A stretch of DNA of 26,807 nt from the NCBI GenBank assembly GCA_017555445.1, contig JAFZGK010000126.1:1-26807 (forward strand). The letters run 5' to 3'. Both the position numbers and the translations under genes were made by a program. The stretch comes from Bacteroidales bacterium. GTDB taxonomy: Bacteria; Bacteroidota; Bacteroidia; Bacteroidales; UBA932. Under the pieces are notes generated by a model. That model did not search any database. It saw only the letters and a list, made by a program, of their open reading frames with translations, and was not told where the DNA came from. Shown here piece by piece: positions 1 through 7,019 of this stretch. The number at the start of each line of letters is the position of its first letter. Position 1 is the first letter of the stretch.

Positions 1-114
1 AAGGATGGAATTATGGATTTCAGTCCACTGACCGAGCTTGAAGTTCTTTGACTGGGCGCCTGCATCGAAAGCGAAAACGGCTGCCAGAATTATCAGATAT
101 ATGTATCGTTTCAT
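1..114 (-). CDS. Secreted protein, 5' end only (probable S41 C-terminal processing peptidase)
   Basis: Only the first 38 codons lie in the window; the gene runs off the left edge. Translation starts MKRYIYLIILAAVFAFDAGA and continues QSKNFKLGQWTEIHNSIL. The first 20 or so residues form a basic start, a hydrophobic core and a small-residue cleavage site, so the product is exported by Sec. The mature start (KLGQWTEIHNSIL) resembles, from memory, the N-terminus of Bacteroidales S41 (Ctp/Tsp-like) proteases, in which this helix precedes the PDZ and catalytic domains. No catalytic residue is visible, so the family is an inference. An in-frame ATG two codons upstream (position 120) is an alternative start. 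The gene is divergent from rdgB, with about 100 bases between them. Confidence 0.55.
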   Translation of the reverse strand, partial: MKRYIYLIILAAVFAFDAGAQSKNFKLGQWTEIHNSIL

Positions 115-148
115 AGTCATGCATAAATTTTGCAACGTCCGAATGCTG

Positions 149-156
149 CAAATACA
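149..156 (-). promoter_or_regulatory. Candidate -7 box of the leftward secreted-protein gene
   Basis: On the minus strand the sequence reads TGTATTTG, an imperfect match to the Bacteroidetes -7 consensus TAnnTTTG. It lies about 35 bases upstream of the start codon. I see no clear -33 TTG box at normal spacing. The call is weak and rests on position and the TTTG core. Confidence 0.3.
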
Positions 157-183
157 ATTCCACAAAATTAAGAAAAATATTTA

Positions 184-191
184 TACCTTTG
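184..191 (+). promoter_or_regulatory. -7 promoter box of rdgB-recO
   Basis: TACCTTTG matches the Bacteroidetes TAnnTTTG -7 box exactly and is followed by GCAGC. It sits 26 bases before the rdgB ATG, implying a leader of roughly 20 bases. The upstream stretch is A/T-rich, but I do not see a convincing -33 TTTG. Confidence 0.6.
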
Positions 192-217
192 CAGCTGTCA
201 ATTAATAGAAAAAGAAT

Positions 218-847
218 ATGAAAATCGTTTTTGCAACGGGCAATAGCGGAAAATTAAGAGAAGCATCAGAAATTCTAGGCGAGGGATTTGAGCTCGTTAC
301 CCCCGCAGATCTTGGAATCACAGAAGACATTCCTGAAACAGGAACAACATTGAGAGCCAACTCATTGCAGAAAGCTCAGTATCTTTATGAAAAATGCGGC
401 TGCGACTGTTTCGCAGATGACACAGGACTAGAAGTAGACGCACTTGGAGGTGCTCCCGGAGTATATACGGCGCGATATGCCGGCGACGACAAGGATTTCA
501 ACAAGAACATGGACAAGGTCCTTTATGAACTCAGCGTCATCGAGTCTGAAGGTCATACAGCCAGAGCATTCGGTCTCAAGACAAAGCCGGTATCAAGAAG
601 AGCAAGATTCAAGAGTGTCGTGACCTTGATGATTGATGGTCAGCCACATCTGTTCGAGGGAACTCTTGAAGGAACAATAGCAAGAGAGAAGTCTGGCAAC
701 GGCGGATTCGGATACGACCCTATCTTCATCGCCGACGAGTATCCCGGAATGACTCTCGCAGACATCACTGAAGAGCAGAAGAATGAGATCTCACACAGAG
801 GCAAGGCTCTTCGAGCAATGGCTAAATGGCTTAAGGAAAACAGATAA
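218..847 (+). CDS. rdgB: Non-canonical purine NTP pyrophosphatase (RdgB/HAM1 family)
   Basis: This 209-residue cytosolic enzyme hydrolyses XTP, dITP and ITP to the monophosphate plus pyrophosphate, keeping deaminated purines out of DNA and RNA. Family motifs are in order: the nucleotide-binding start FATGNSGKLREA (residues 5-16), the acidic ADDTGLEVDAL block (66-76) with the catalytic/metal region, GNGGFGYDPIF (160-170), and the C-terminal SHRGKALR (192-199). Residues about 108-126 form an extra loop before the conserved R-x-A-x-F strand, which in typical members follows the preceding helix more directly. The ATG lies 26 bases after a TAnnTTTG box. The stop overlaps the recO start (TAATG), so the two are translationally coupled. 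Confidence 0.93.
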   Translation: MKIVFATGNSGKLREASEILGEGFELVTPADLGITEDIPETGTTLRANSLQKAQYLYEKCGCDCFADDTGLEVDALGGAPGVYTARYAGDDKDFNKNMDKVLYELSVIESEGHTARAFGLKTKPVSRRARFKSVVTLMIDGQPHLFEGTLEGTIAREKSGNGGFGYDPIFIADEYPGMTLADITEEQKNEISHRGKALRAMAKWLKENR

Positions 848-1500
848 TGACTACTGCTGCCGAACTTATAGTTCTACATACCACCAAGTTCGGTGAGAAT
901 TCAATAGTTCTTCATACTCTCAGCAAGGAGTACGGAAGACGAGGTTTTTTAGTGCGAGGTGTCGGCAAGAAGTCGATGACCTCGCTTTTTCTTCCTCTTA
1001 CCGTCCTGGAAGCGGACATCATCGAATCATCCAGGTCAAAGCTCTTTACAGCACGCAACCTCAGCGCGAAATATCCTCTGAACGGCATCAGAAGCAATAT
1101 GTTCAAGAACTCCATGACCCTTTTCATGAGCGAAGTGCTCTACAGAGTAGTAAAGGAAGGAGGAAATGAACAAGGTCTGTATGAATGGTGCGAGAAGAGC
1201 ATACAACTGCTGGACTCCATCGGAAGCGACTTCAGCAACTTCCACATCAGATTTCTTCTTGAGCTCGCCATAGCCCTCGGATTCAGCCCTGAGGCGCAGG
1301 ACCTGAGACCATTCACAGGAGACCACTTCCCTATCGTTGAAAAATTCATACAGGAATCTTTTGCAGAATCCATGCTCATTCCTCTCACCGGACAGGTGAG
1401 AAATGAAATAGCGGAGGAAATCCTCCGCTATATCGAATTCCACAGCGAGTCTGCCGTGAATGTCAATTCTCTGAAAGTCCTGCGCGAACTGTTCGCATAA
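847..1500 (+). CDS. recO: DNA repair protein RecO
   Basis: This 217-residue protein matches the RecO family of the RecFOR pathway, which loads RecA onto SSB-coated single-stranded DNA. The N-terminal 80 or so residues form the OB-fold (ELIVLHTTKFGENSIVLHTL, then KEYGRRGFLVRGVG). The rest is the helical RecO C-terminal domain. It is slightly short for the family, and I see no cysteine cluster for the zinc site found in some RecO proteins. The ATG overlaps the rdgB stop by one base, so the two form an operon. It ends 11 bases before the convergent CotH gene. The last third contains an exact inverted repeat in the coding sequence (1409-1430), reported separately. Confidence 0.85.
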   Translation: MTTAAELIVLHTTKFGENSIVLHTLSKEYGRRGFLVRGVGKKSMTSLFLPLTVLEADIIESSRSKLFTARNLSAKYPLNGIRSNMFKNSMTLFMSEVLYRVVKEGGNEQGLYEWCEKSIQLLDSIGSDFSNFHIRFLLELAIALGFSPEAQDLRPFTGDHFPIVEKFIQESFAESMLIPLTGQVRNEIAEEILRYIEFHSESAVNVNSLKVLRELFA

Positions 1501-1511
1501 GATCAAGCGCG

Positions 1512-3209
1512 TCAGAGTTTATTAATCTCAGTGGTGAGCCACTGAAGGCGCTCTGTATAGAATTTCTTGAGATAGTCCAGCTCAGCTTCGTATGAACCGA
1601 GGGATGGGAAATAAACCCAGAACACCGATTCATTGATATCCCACACCTTGAAGTTTCGCTCACGTGCCGGCTCGATGATAAATGCCTGTTCATCAATAAA
1701 CTCCGGAATTTTCTCAAGTTCCGGAAGAAGCTCGTTCCATCTTGCCTGGACAGCATCCACAAATGCAGGATCCTGGAACAGGCGATAGAACCATCCGCCT
1801 TTATACCTGTCACCCTGGCCATAATTCTTTACCCAGAAGCCCTCCAGACCATTGCCGACAGCATGAGGGAAATATCCGCAGTTACCGAGGGTAAGGTCGA
1901 AATCCCAGAGATGATACATCTCCATCTTTTTTCCGCGCTCCTTGGTGATGAAGGAGCTCTTACGGAGGTTGCCGTCAGGATTTTTGGTAAGTTCCTGAAC
2001 GATGAAATAATCAATAAAGGAATCCACATCAATATATGCCGCATATCCTATAGCAGGATCAGCAAAATTATCGCTCTGAAGCGCTTCCTCAAACTCAGCA
2101 AAAAGACTTGTGACATACTCGTACTGCTCATCTGTCGGCTCCTCAGGATCGCTGAACATCATAGGTACGCCCATGCCTGTCCACCAGCATGTTGTCTCAT
2201 CTTGCTGCTCCTCGATCTCGAGATAGTATCCGCCGGTGACAGCATCACCGGAATTGTCGTCCTCTCCGACAACTTCGATGTTTACCCTGTCCTTGGAAAC
2301 TTTCTTGTGTTCGCAGAGCGTATATACTCCCTGATATTTGCCATTGAGATAAACCTCGACACTACACATACGCGGAGTCCATGAAAAACCGCAGATTTCT
2401 GAGAGTTTCATGGCCACGATGTTACGCAGAAGGGTTCTGTCAGCATAGTTGGCAAGCAGAGCCCACTCCTTATCTGCAGGCATACCGAGAAGGGAAGCCT
2501 TCTCATCAAGCTTGACCTTCCAAGGCTTCTTAGGAAATCCCCATGTCGAGTTGCCTCGTCCACGGATACCCATGTCAGCTGTGAACTCGGTCACATCACT
2601 GTACATCTTTTCTGGATCTGTGATAGTGATGGTACCATCGACATAATTCTTCTTGTCATAGATACCTGCACCGCCGGTTGTCGTGATGCGGACCACCGGA
2701 ATATTCTGCAGTTTTGCATTCTCCTTTTCCTGCTCCTCCTGTTCCTTCTTCTCCTCTTCTTCCTTCTGTTTCTGCTCTTCGAGAGCTGTACTCCAGAATT
2801 CAAGAACCTTTCCGTTGCTCACATGAACGTAAAGCGTCATGGTATCAAAATAGACATAGACAGGAAAGGCCTGGGCTGAAGGAAGGGATGTATCGACCTT
2901 GATAGGAAGAGTAAGTCCTCCTACCGTCCACCACTCACCATTTTTAGATACGGTCTTAGGATACAGAAGCGTACAGTCATTGATTTCGAATTCAGTGATG
3001 GAAAGCGAGTAGCCATCTTCAAAACGAAGCAGGCAGGCATCTCCCTGATGAGTTGCAGAAGAGAAAACCCTGCCGGCCTCATGGGCTTTTACAAGCTCCA
3101 TGAAGCCGGCAGGCTGTTCTGTCTCATAAGCAGAAGGCTCTTCTTCGCATCCTAAAAGAAAAGAGAAAACGCTGACTATCAAGATGTAAAGAAACGGTCT
3201 TCTATTCAT
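1512..3209 (-). CDS. CotH-family (spore-coat-kinase-like) lipoprotein
   Basis: This 565-residue protein has a lipoprotein signal (lipobox LLGC, Cys21) followed by acidic residues (CEEE), a pattern linked to surface display in Bacteroidota. Residues about 60-140 form a small beta-rich N-terminal domain. Residues about 143-166 are an uninterrupted Glu/Lys/Gln stretch, probably a rigid helix or coiled coil. The CotH kinase-like domain follows: RGRGNSTW (216-223), KKPWKVKL (227-234), NYADRTLLRN (254-263) and a late HLWDFDLTLGN that supplies the metal-binding acidic residues. CotH proteins are atypical secreted protein kinases in Bacillus, but members in polysaccharide loci have no settled role. 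It lies 5 bases after the GH3 gene, so it is the last gene of the PUL transcript. Family call firm, function unknown. Confidence 0.85.
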   Translation of the reverse strand: MNRRPFLYILIVSVFSFLLGCEEEPSAYETEQPAGFMELVKAHEAGRVFSSATHQGDACLLRFEDGYSLSITEFEINDCTLLYPKTVSKNGEWWTVGGLTLPIKVDTSLPSAQAFPVYVYFDTMTLYVHVSNGKVLEFWSTALEEQKQKEEEEKKEQEEQEKENAKLQNIPVVRITTTGGAGIYDKKNYVDGTITITDPEKMYSDVTEFTADMGIRGRGNSTWGFPKKPWKVKLDEKASLLGMPADKEWALLANYADRTLLRNIVAMKLSEICGFSWTPRMCSVEVYLNGKYQGVYTLCEHKKVSKDRVNIEVVGEDDNSGDAVTGGYYLEIEEQQDETTCWWTGMGVPMMFSDPEEPTDEQYEYVTSLFAEFEEALQSDNFADPAIGYAAYIDVDSFIDYFIVQELTKNPDGNLRKSSFITKERGKKMEMYHLWDFDLTLGNCGYFPHAVGNGLEGFWVKNYGQGDRYKGGWFYRLFQDPAFVDAVQARWNELLPELEKIPEFIDEQAFIIEPARERNFKVWDINESVFWVYFPSLGSYEAELDYLKKFYTERLQWLTTEINKL

Positions 3210-3214
3210 GATAT

Positions 3215-5434
3215 TTATTTTACTTCAAATGAAACTTCTGAACGGATATCCTTTGAAGATGAGCCCACATATGCAGTGAACTTACCCTTCTCAAGCACCC
3301 ACTCGTGCTTTGCGTCATCAAAGAACTTGAGCATATCAGGCTCGATGACGAACTCTACTGTCTTTGTCTCACCTGGCTCGAGGTGTACCTTCTTGAAGCC
3401 CTTGAGTTCCTTTACAGGTCTGTCAAGATATGCTTCCTCATCACCGATATAGAGCTGTACGACTTCCTTACCTGCCACCTTGCCGGAGTTGGTAACGTCG
3501 ATAGAAACCTTGAGGTCGGCACCAGCCTTGACAGAAGCCTTGGCCTTTGCATCACCATATGTGAAGTCAGTGTAGCTGAGACCATGTCCGAATGCGAAGA
3601 GAGGCTCCACATCATACTTGTCAGCCCAGCGGTAACCTACATAAAGGCCTTCTTTATACTCTACTGAAAGATCCTGAGGATCGTATGCACCTGCAGCGTG
3701 AGCACCAAGATCGTTGAGCTTTACAGGGAATGTAAAAGGAAGCTTTCCTGAAGGGTTCACCTTACCGAAGACTACGTCAGCGATTGCATGACCTGCCTGT
3801 GAACCTGAATACCAAGCCTCAAGAATCGCATTCACATTGTCAACCCATGGCATAGCCACTGCATTACCTGAGATAATGATTACAGCTACATTGTCATTTA
3901 CCTTTGAGATAGCCTCGATCACCTTGTCCTGAGCGTATGGAAGCTCAAGACCATAACGGTCCGAATCCTCGCAGTCCTGATGAGAAGCCTTGTTGAGACC
4001 TCCGAAGAAAAGGACTACGTCAGCTTCCTTCGCAAGCTTCACAGCGTCAGCGATAAGCTGCTCCTCTGTTCTGTTTTCAGAAAGGTCCTGTCCTGTGACA
4101 ACACCGTTGTAGTTACCTGTAACGTCACCTACATAACCTCTTTCATAAACTACCTCTGCCTGATTGCCTACTGCAGCAAGGATACCCTCCATAGGAGTGC
4201 ACTCGTGCTGTGCCTTAAGTGATGAAGAACCACCGCCGACAGTCATCATCTTGATTGCATTCTCACCGATCACTGCAATCTTCTTTGTCGAAGCAAGGTC
4301 TACAGGAAGAACATCGTTATCATTCTTGAGGAGAACGATACCTTCACCTGCAATCTTGCGAGCAGCATCATAATGCTCTGGAGAGCAGATGGATCCGAAA
4401 GGCTTGTCAGGGTTCATTGCAGTTCTGAAATTGAGTCTGAGGACTCTGCGCACCTTCTCATTGAGAACATCTTCTGATGCTCTACCGTCACGAAGGCGCT
4501 CGAGATAAGAATTTGCAAGATGGTATGCATCATAACCGTCAGTGGCTCCCATTGTGAGGCCGTCTGTCCATGTGCCGAACTCAAGATCGAGGCCGTTTGT
4601 GATGGCCTGGTCAGTGTCATGGGTTCCGCCCCAGTCTGAAATCACTACGCCGTCAAAGCCCCATTCGCCCTTGAGGATATCATTGAGGAGATACTCGTTA
4701 TGGCAGGCATGCTGTCCTTTATAAAGGTTGTATGCACCCATGATAGACCATGCGCCACCTTCCTGTACCGCAGCCTTGAAAGCCGGGAGATAGATTTCGT
4801 AGAGAGTTCTGTCATCAAGAACTGCATCATACTGATGGCGGAAAGTCTCCTGATTGTTGAGAGCATAATGCTTTACGCACACTGCAACACCGTTCTTCTG
4901 AACCTCGACTACATAAGGAACAACCATCTTCGATGCGAGGAAAGGATCCTCACCCATATACTCGAAGTTACGTCCGTTGAGCGGAGTACGATAGATGTTC
5001 ACTCCAGGTCCGAGAAGCACGTCCTTCTCACGGAAGCGGGCCTCTTCTCCGATAACTTTTCCATAAAGAGCCGACATATCCTCATTCCATGTAGCGGCAA
5101 GAGCTGTCAATGCAGGGAAGGCCACGATCGAGTCATTTGTCCATCCTGCCTGCTCCCACTCATCCCAAAGCACCTCTGTACGGATGCCGTGAGGGCCGTC
5201 AGTTGTCCAGAGCTCAGGAATACCGAGACGAGGGACACCTGCAGACGAGAATTTCGACTGAGCGTGAAGAATCTTCACTTTCTCTTCGAGAGTCATGCGT
5301 GAAAGAGCATCCTCTACGCGCTCCTCAAGAGGTTTTTCCAGGTCAAGGTAGACTGGAAGATTGGATTCAGTGCTCTTGCAGCCTACAAATGCCATGGCAG
5401 AGAGCACGAACAGTGTAATAAGCGATCTTTTCAT
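3215..5434 (-). CDS. Glycoside hydrolase family 3 beta-glucosidase (BglB type), lipoprotein
   Basis: This 739-residue enzyme is predicted to release glucose from the non-reducing ends of beta-gluco-oligosaccharides. The signal peptide ends in a lipobox (AFVGC, Cys19). The GH3 N-terminal barrel shows LWTTDGPHGIR (76-85), RNFEYMGEDP (155-164), KHY (188-190) and DGVVISDWGG (261-270), in which Asp267 is the nucleophile. The (alpha/beta)6 sandwich follows, with a fibronectin-III-like domain at about 650-735. I see no PA14 insertion, and the length fits the short BglB-like group. It differs clearly from the second GH3 in this locus, so the two are not a recent duplication. It is probably periplasmic. 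It lies 12 bases after the GH30 gene and 5 before CotH. Confidence 0.92.
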   Translation of the reverse strand: MKRSLITLFVLSAMAFVGCKSTESNLPVYLDLEKPLEERVEDALSRMTLEEKVKILHAQSKFSSAGVPRLGIPELWTTDGPHGIRTEVLWDEWEQAGWTNDSIVAFPALTALAATWNEDMSALYGKVIGEEARFREKDVLLGPGVNIYRTPLNGRNFEYMGEDPFLASKMVVPYVVEVQKNGVAVCVKHYALNNQETFRHQYDAVLDDRTLYEIYLPAFKAAVQEGGAWSIMGAYNLYKGQHACHNEYLLNDILKGEWGFDGVVISDWGGTHDTDQAITNGLDLEFGTWTDGLTMGATDGYDAYHLANSYLERLRDGRASEDVLNEKVRRVLRLNFRTAMNPDKPFGSICSPEHYDAARKIAGEGIVLLKNDNDVLPVDLASTKKIAVIGENAIKMMTVGGGSSSLKAQHECTPMEGILAAVGNQAEVVYERGYVGDVTGNYNGVVTGQDLSENRTEEQLIADAVKLAKEADVVLFFGGLNKASHQDCEDSDRYGLELPYAQDKVIEAISKVNDNVAVIIISGNAVAMPWVDNVNAILEAWYSGSQAGHAIADVVFGKVNPSGKLPFTFPVKLNDLGAHAAGAYDPQDLSVEYKEGLYVGYRWADKYDVEPLFAFGHGLSYTDFTYGDAKAKASVKAGADLKVSIDVTNSGKVAGKEVVQLYIGDEEAYLDRPVKELKGFKKVHLEPGETKTVEFVIEPDMLKFFDDAKHEWVLEKGKFTAYVGSSSKDIRSEVSFEVK

Positions 5435-5446
5435 AATATTTAGGGT

Positions 5447-6970
5447 TTATTCTTTCCAGCTGAGCGAAACAAGTGATTTTGCAGGAACCATATACTTCAC
5501 AGAGAACTCTTCATTGACAAAAGCCACCTGCTGCGCATCGTTACGGCTGTTTCCTATAAGCACACCGATGCTTCCATCAGTATTGAGGAACATCAGGCAC
5601 TCGAATCCGGATGGGAAGGAGAAGCCTGAAGTCTCTATCATTCTTGCACCCGGCTTAACTACTGATGAAGCATGAGCGACATTGAACCAGTGGCTGTTCT
5701 TTGATACCACATCATAACCAGGAGCCTTGATAGTGACACCTCCGAAGCAGGTCTTGCATGATCCGTCCTGAGGGCTGTATGGTCCGTTCTTGTCATCAAG
5801 CATGAGATTCCACAAGGTCACTCCGGAACCACCTCTCTTCAAAGTACCGAGGAAAAGGTCCGAATAGTCCTGGAGGAGACATTTTGCAAAATCATAATTC
5901 CACTCTCCGATAGAAGCCTCAGTGAAATAAATGTCCTTGTCTGGATATGCTGCCTGAATCTCGTCAAGTTCGCGTACATTACCGCCATAGGAATGCCATG
6001 CAGAACCGTCAGACCATTTTGAAGCCTCATCATCAGCATAGATGTTGAGAGGATAATTATCCTGACCATCCTTGTCATCATAATTGAAATTATGATCGAA
6101 AAGAAGGATCTTCACATCCCCAAGACCGGCCTTTTCCATAGCAGGTCCAAGAACCTTTACGAACTCCTTCTGATCCTGCCAAGGCATTACCAGAGACATG
6201 GAATTGCCAGGATTGAGAGGCTCATTCTGCATGGTAAGCGCATGAATGTCAAAGCCTTCCTTCTCCATCACCTGTACCCACTTCACGAAATACTCCGCGT
6301 ACTCATCATAGCATGACGGCTTCAGACGGCCTCCGGTCCATGAATTATTATCAATCTCTTCTGTAACCGGCTTGTTGAAATTCTTTACATCCCAGTCATT
6401 GCCGCCTGGCATCTTGCACTTCATCCATCTTGGACAAGACCAAGGAGAAGCAATGATCTTCACATCAGGATTGATGGCATAGACCTCCTTGAGGATAGGG
6501 AACAGGAAATCCCTGTCCTCTGGATGAACCTGGAAGTTCTCAAGACCTTCCTTGTCACACCATGTATATTCCTCGCTGAGGCAGAAGTCTGATGCACCGA
6601 TAGAAACTCTTATGAGGCTCGAACCCACTCCCTCTGTAGGAGAGAACATCTCCTTGAGGAAGGCAGTACGGCTCTCCTTGTCCATCTGCATGAGATTGTA
6701 GCAGCTCGCTGTAGTAAGAGCGAGACCGAATCCGTCGACTTCCTTTCCTAAGACAGATTTATCATATCGGATGGCCTGTGAAGCCAGGACTTCAGGTCCG
6801 GCAAAGTCAAAAGAAGTCTTCTTGAAGAATGATTTGAGGTCGGCTGTTGTCTCATATGCAGTCACGGCCTTGGCGTCAACAAGCCCTCCGGGTTCTTCTC
6901 CGGAAGGCTTTTCATTGCATGCACAAGCTGTCAGGCACAAAAGCACTGACAGTATATATAATCTGAACAT
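5447..6970 (-). CDS. Glycoside hydrolase family 30 (probable endo-beta-1,6-glucanase), lipoprotein
   Basis: This 507-residue enzyme has a lipoprotein signal (LTAC, Cys16). The GH30 barrel carries ASPWSCPRWMK (174-184), LTMQNEPLNPG (245-255) with acid/base Glu250, and IYFTEASIGEW (347-357) with nucleophile Glu351. A C-terminal beta-sandwich (about 440-505) completes the fold. Family 30 includes glucosylceramidases, beta-xylosidases and beta-1,6-glucanases. The overall pattern and the company of GH16 and GH3 beta-glucanases suggest the beta-1,6-glucanase subfamily (GH30_3), which would cut the side branches of a branched beta-1,3-glucan. That substrate is inferred. The gene is 49 bases downstream of the BglX-type GH3, the largest gap after the terminator, and 12 bases before the next GH3. 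Confidence 0.88.
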   Translation of the reverse strand: MFRLYILSVLLCLTACACNEKPSGEEPGGLVDAKAVTAYETTADLKSFFKKTSFDFAGPEVLASQAIRYDKSVLGKEVDGFGLALTTASCYNLMQMDKESRTAFLKEMFSPTEGVGSSLIRVSIGASDFCLSEEYTWCDKEGLENFQVHPEDRDFLFPILKEVYAINPDVKIIASPWSCPRWMKCKMPGGNDWDVKNFNKPVTEEIDNNSWTGGRLKPSCYDEYAEYFVKWVQVMEKEGFDIHALTMQNEPLNPGNSMSLVMPWQDQKEFVKVLGPAMEKAGLGDVKILLFDHNFNYDDKDGQDNYPLNIYADDEASKWSDGSAWHSYGGNVRELDEIQAAYPDKDIYFTEASIGEWNYDFAKCLLQDYSDLFLGTLKRGGSGVTLWNLMLDDKNGPYSPQDGSCKTCFGGVTIKAPGYDVVSKNSHWFNVAHASSVVKPGARMIETSGFSFPSGFECLMFLNTDGSIGVLIGNSRNDAQQVAFVNEEFSVKYMVPAKSLVSLSWKE

Positions 6971-7019
6971 ATAGTTTTAGTTTATCTGAGTGCTCACACG
7001 GGGTGAGGACGTAAAGTGG

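Noticed and set aside
1036..1506. 156-residue open frame on the minus strand across recO
   Set aside because: It is antisense to a confidently assigned recO, has no family resemblance and no promoter box.
1529..1544. CAGTGG-TGAG-CCACTG hairpin near the recO/CotH convergent junction
   Set aside because: The 6-bp stem has no T-run on either strand and lies in CotH coding sequence; not supported as a terminator.
1863..2384. 173-residue rightward open frame inside the CotH gene
   Set aside because: It is a shadow of the CotH coding strand; the composition is random-looking and no motif is visible.
4700..5302. 200-residue rightward open frame opposite the first GH3
   Set aside because: GH3 motifs are intact on the other strand; this frame has many cysteines and histidines of a shadow frame and no signal or domain.
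6971..7019. CTCAC/GTGAG stem in the gap between the BglX-type GH3 and GH30
   Set aside because: Only 5 bp and no T-run, so neither a terminator nor a convincing operator.
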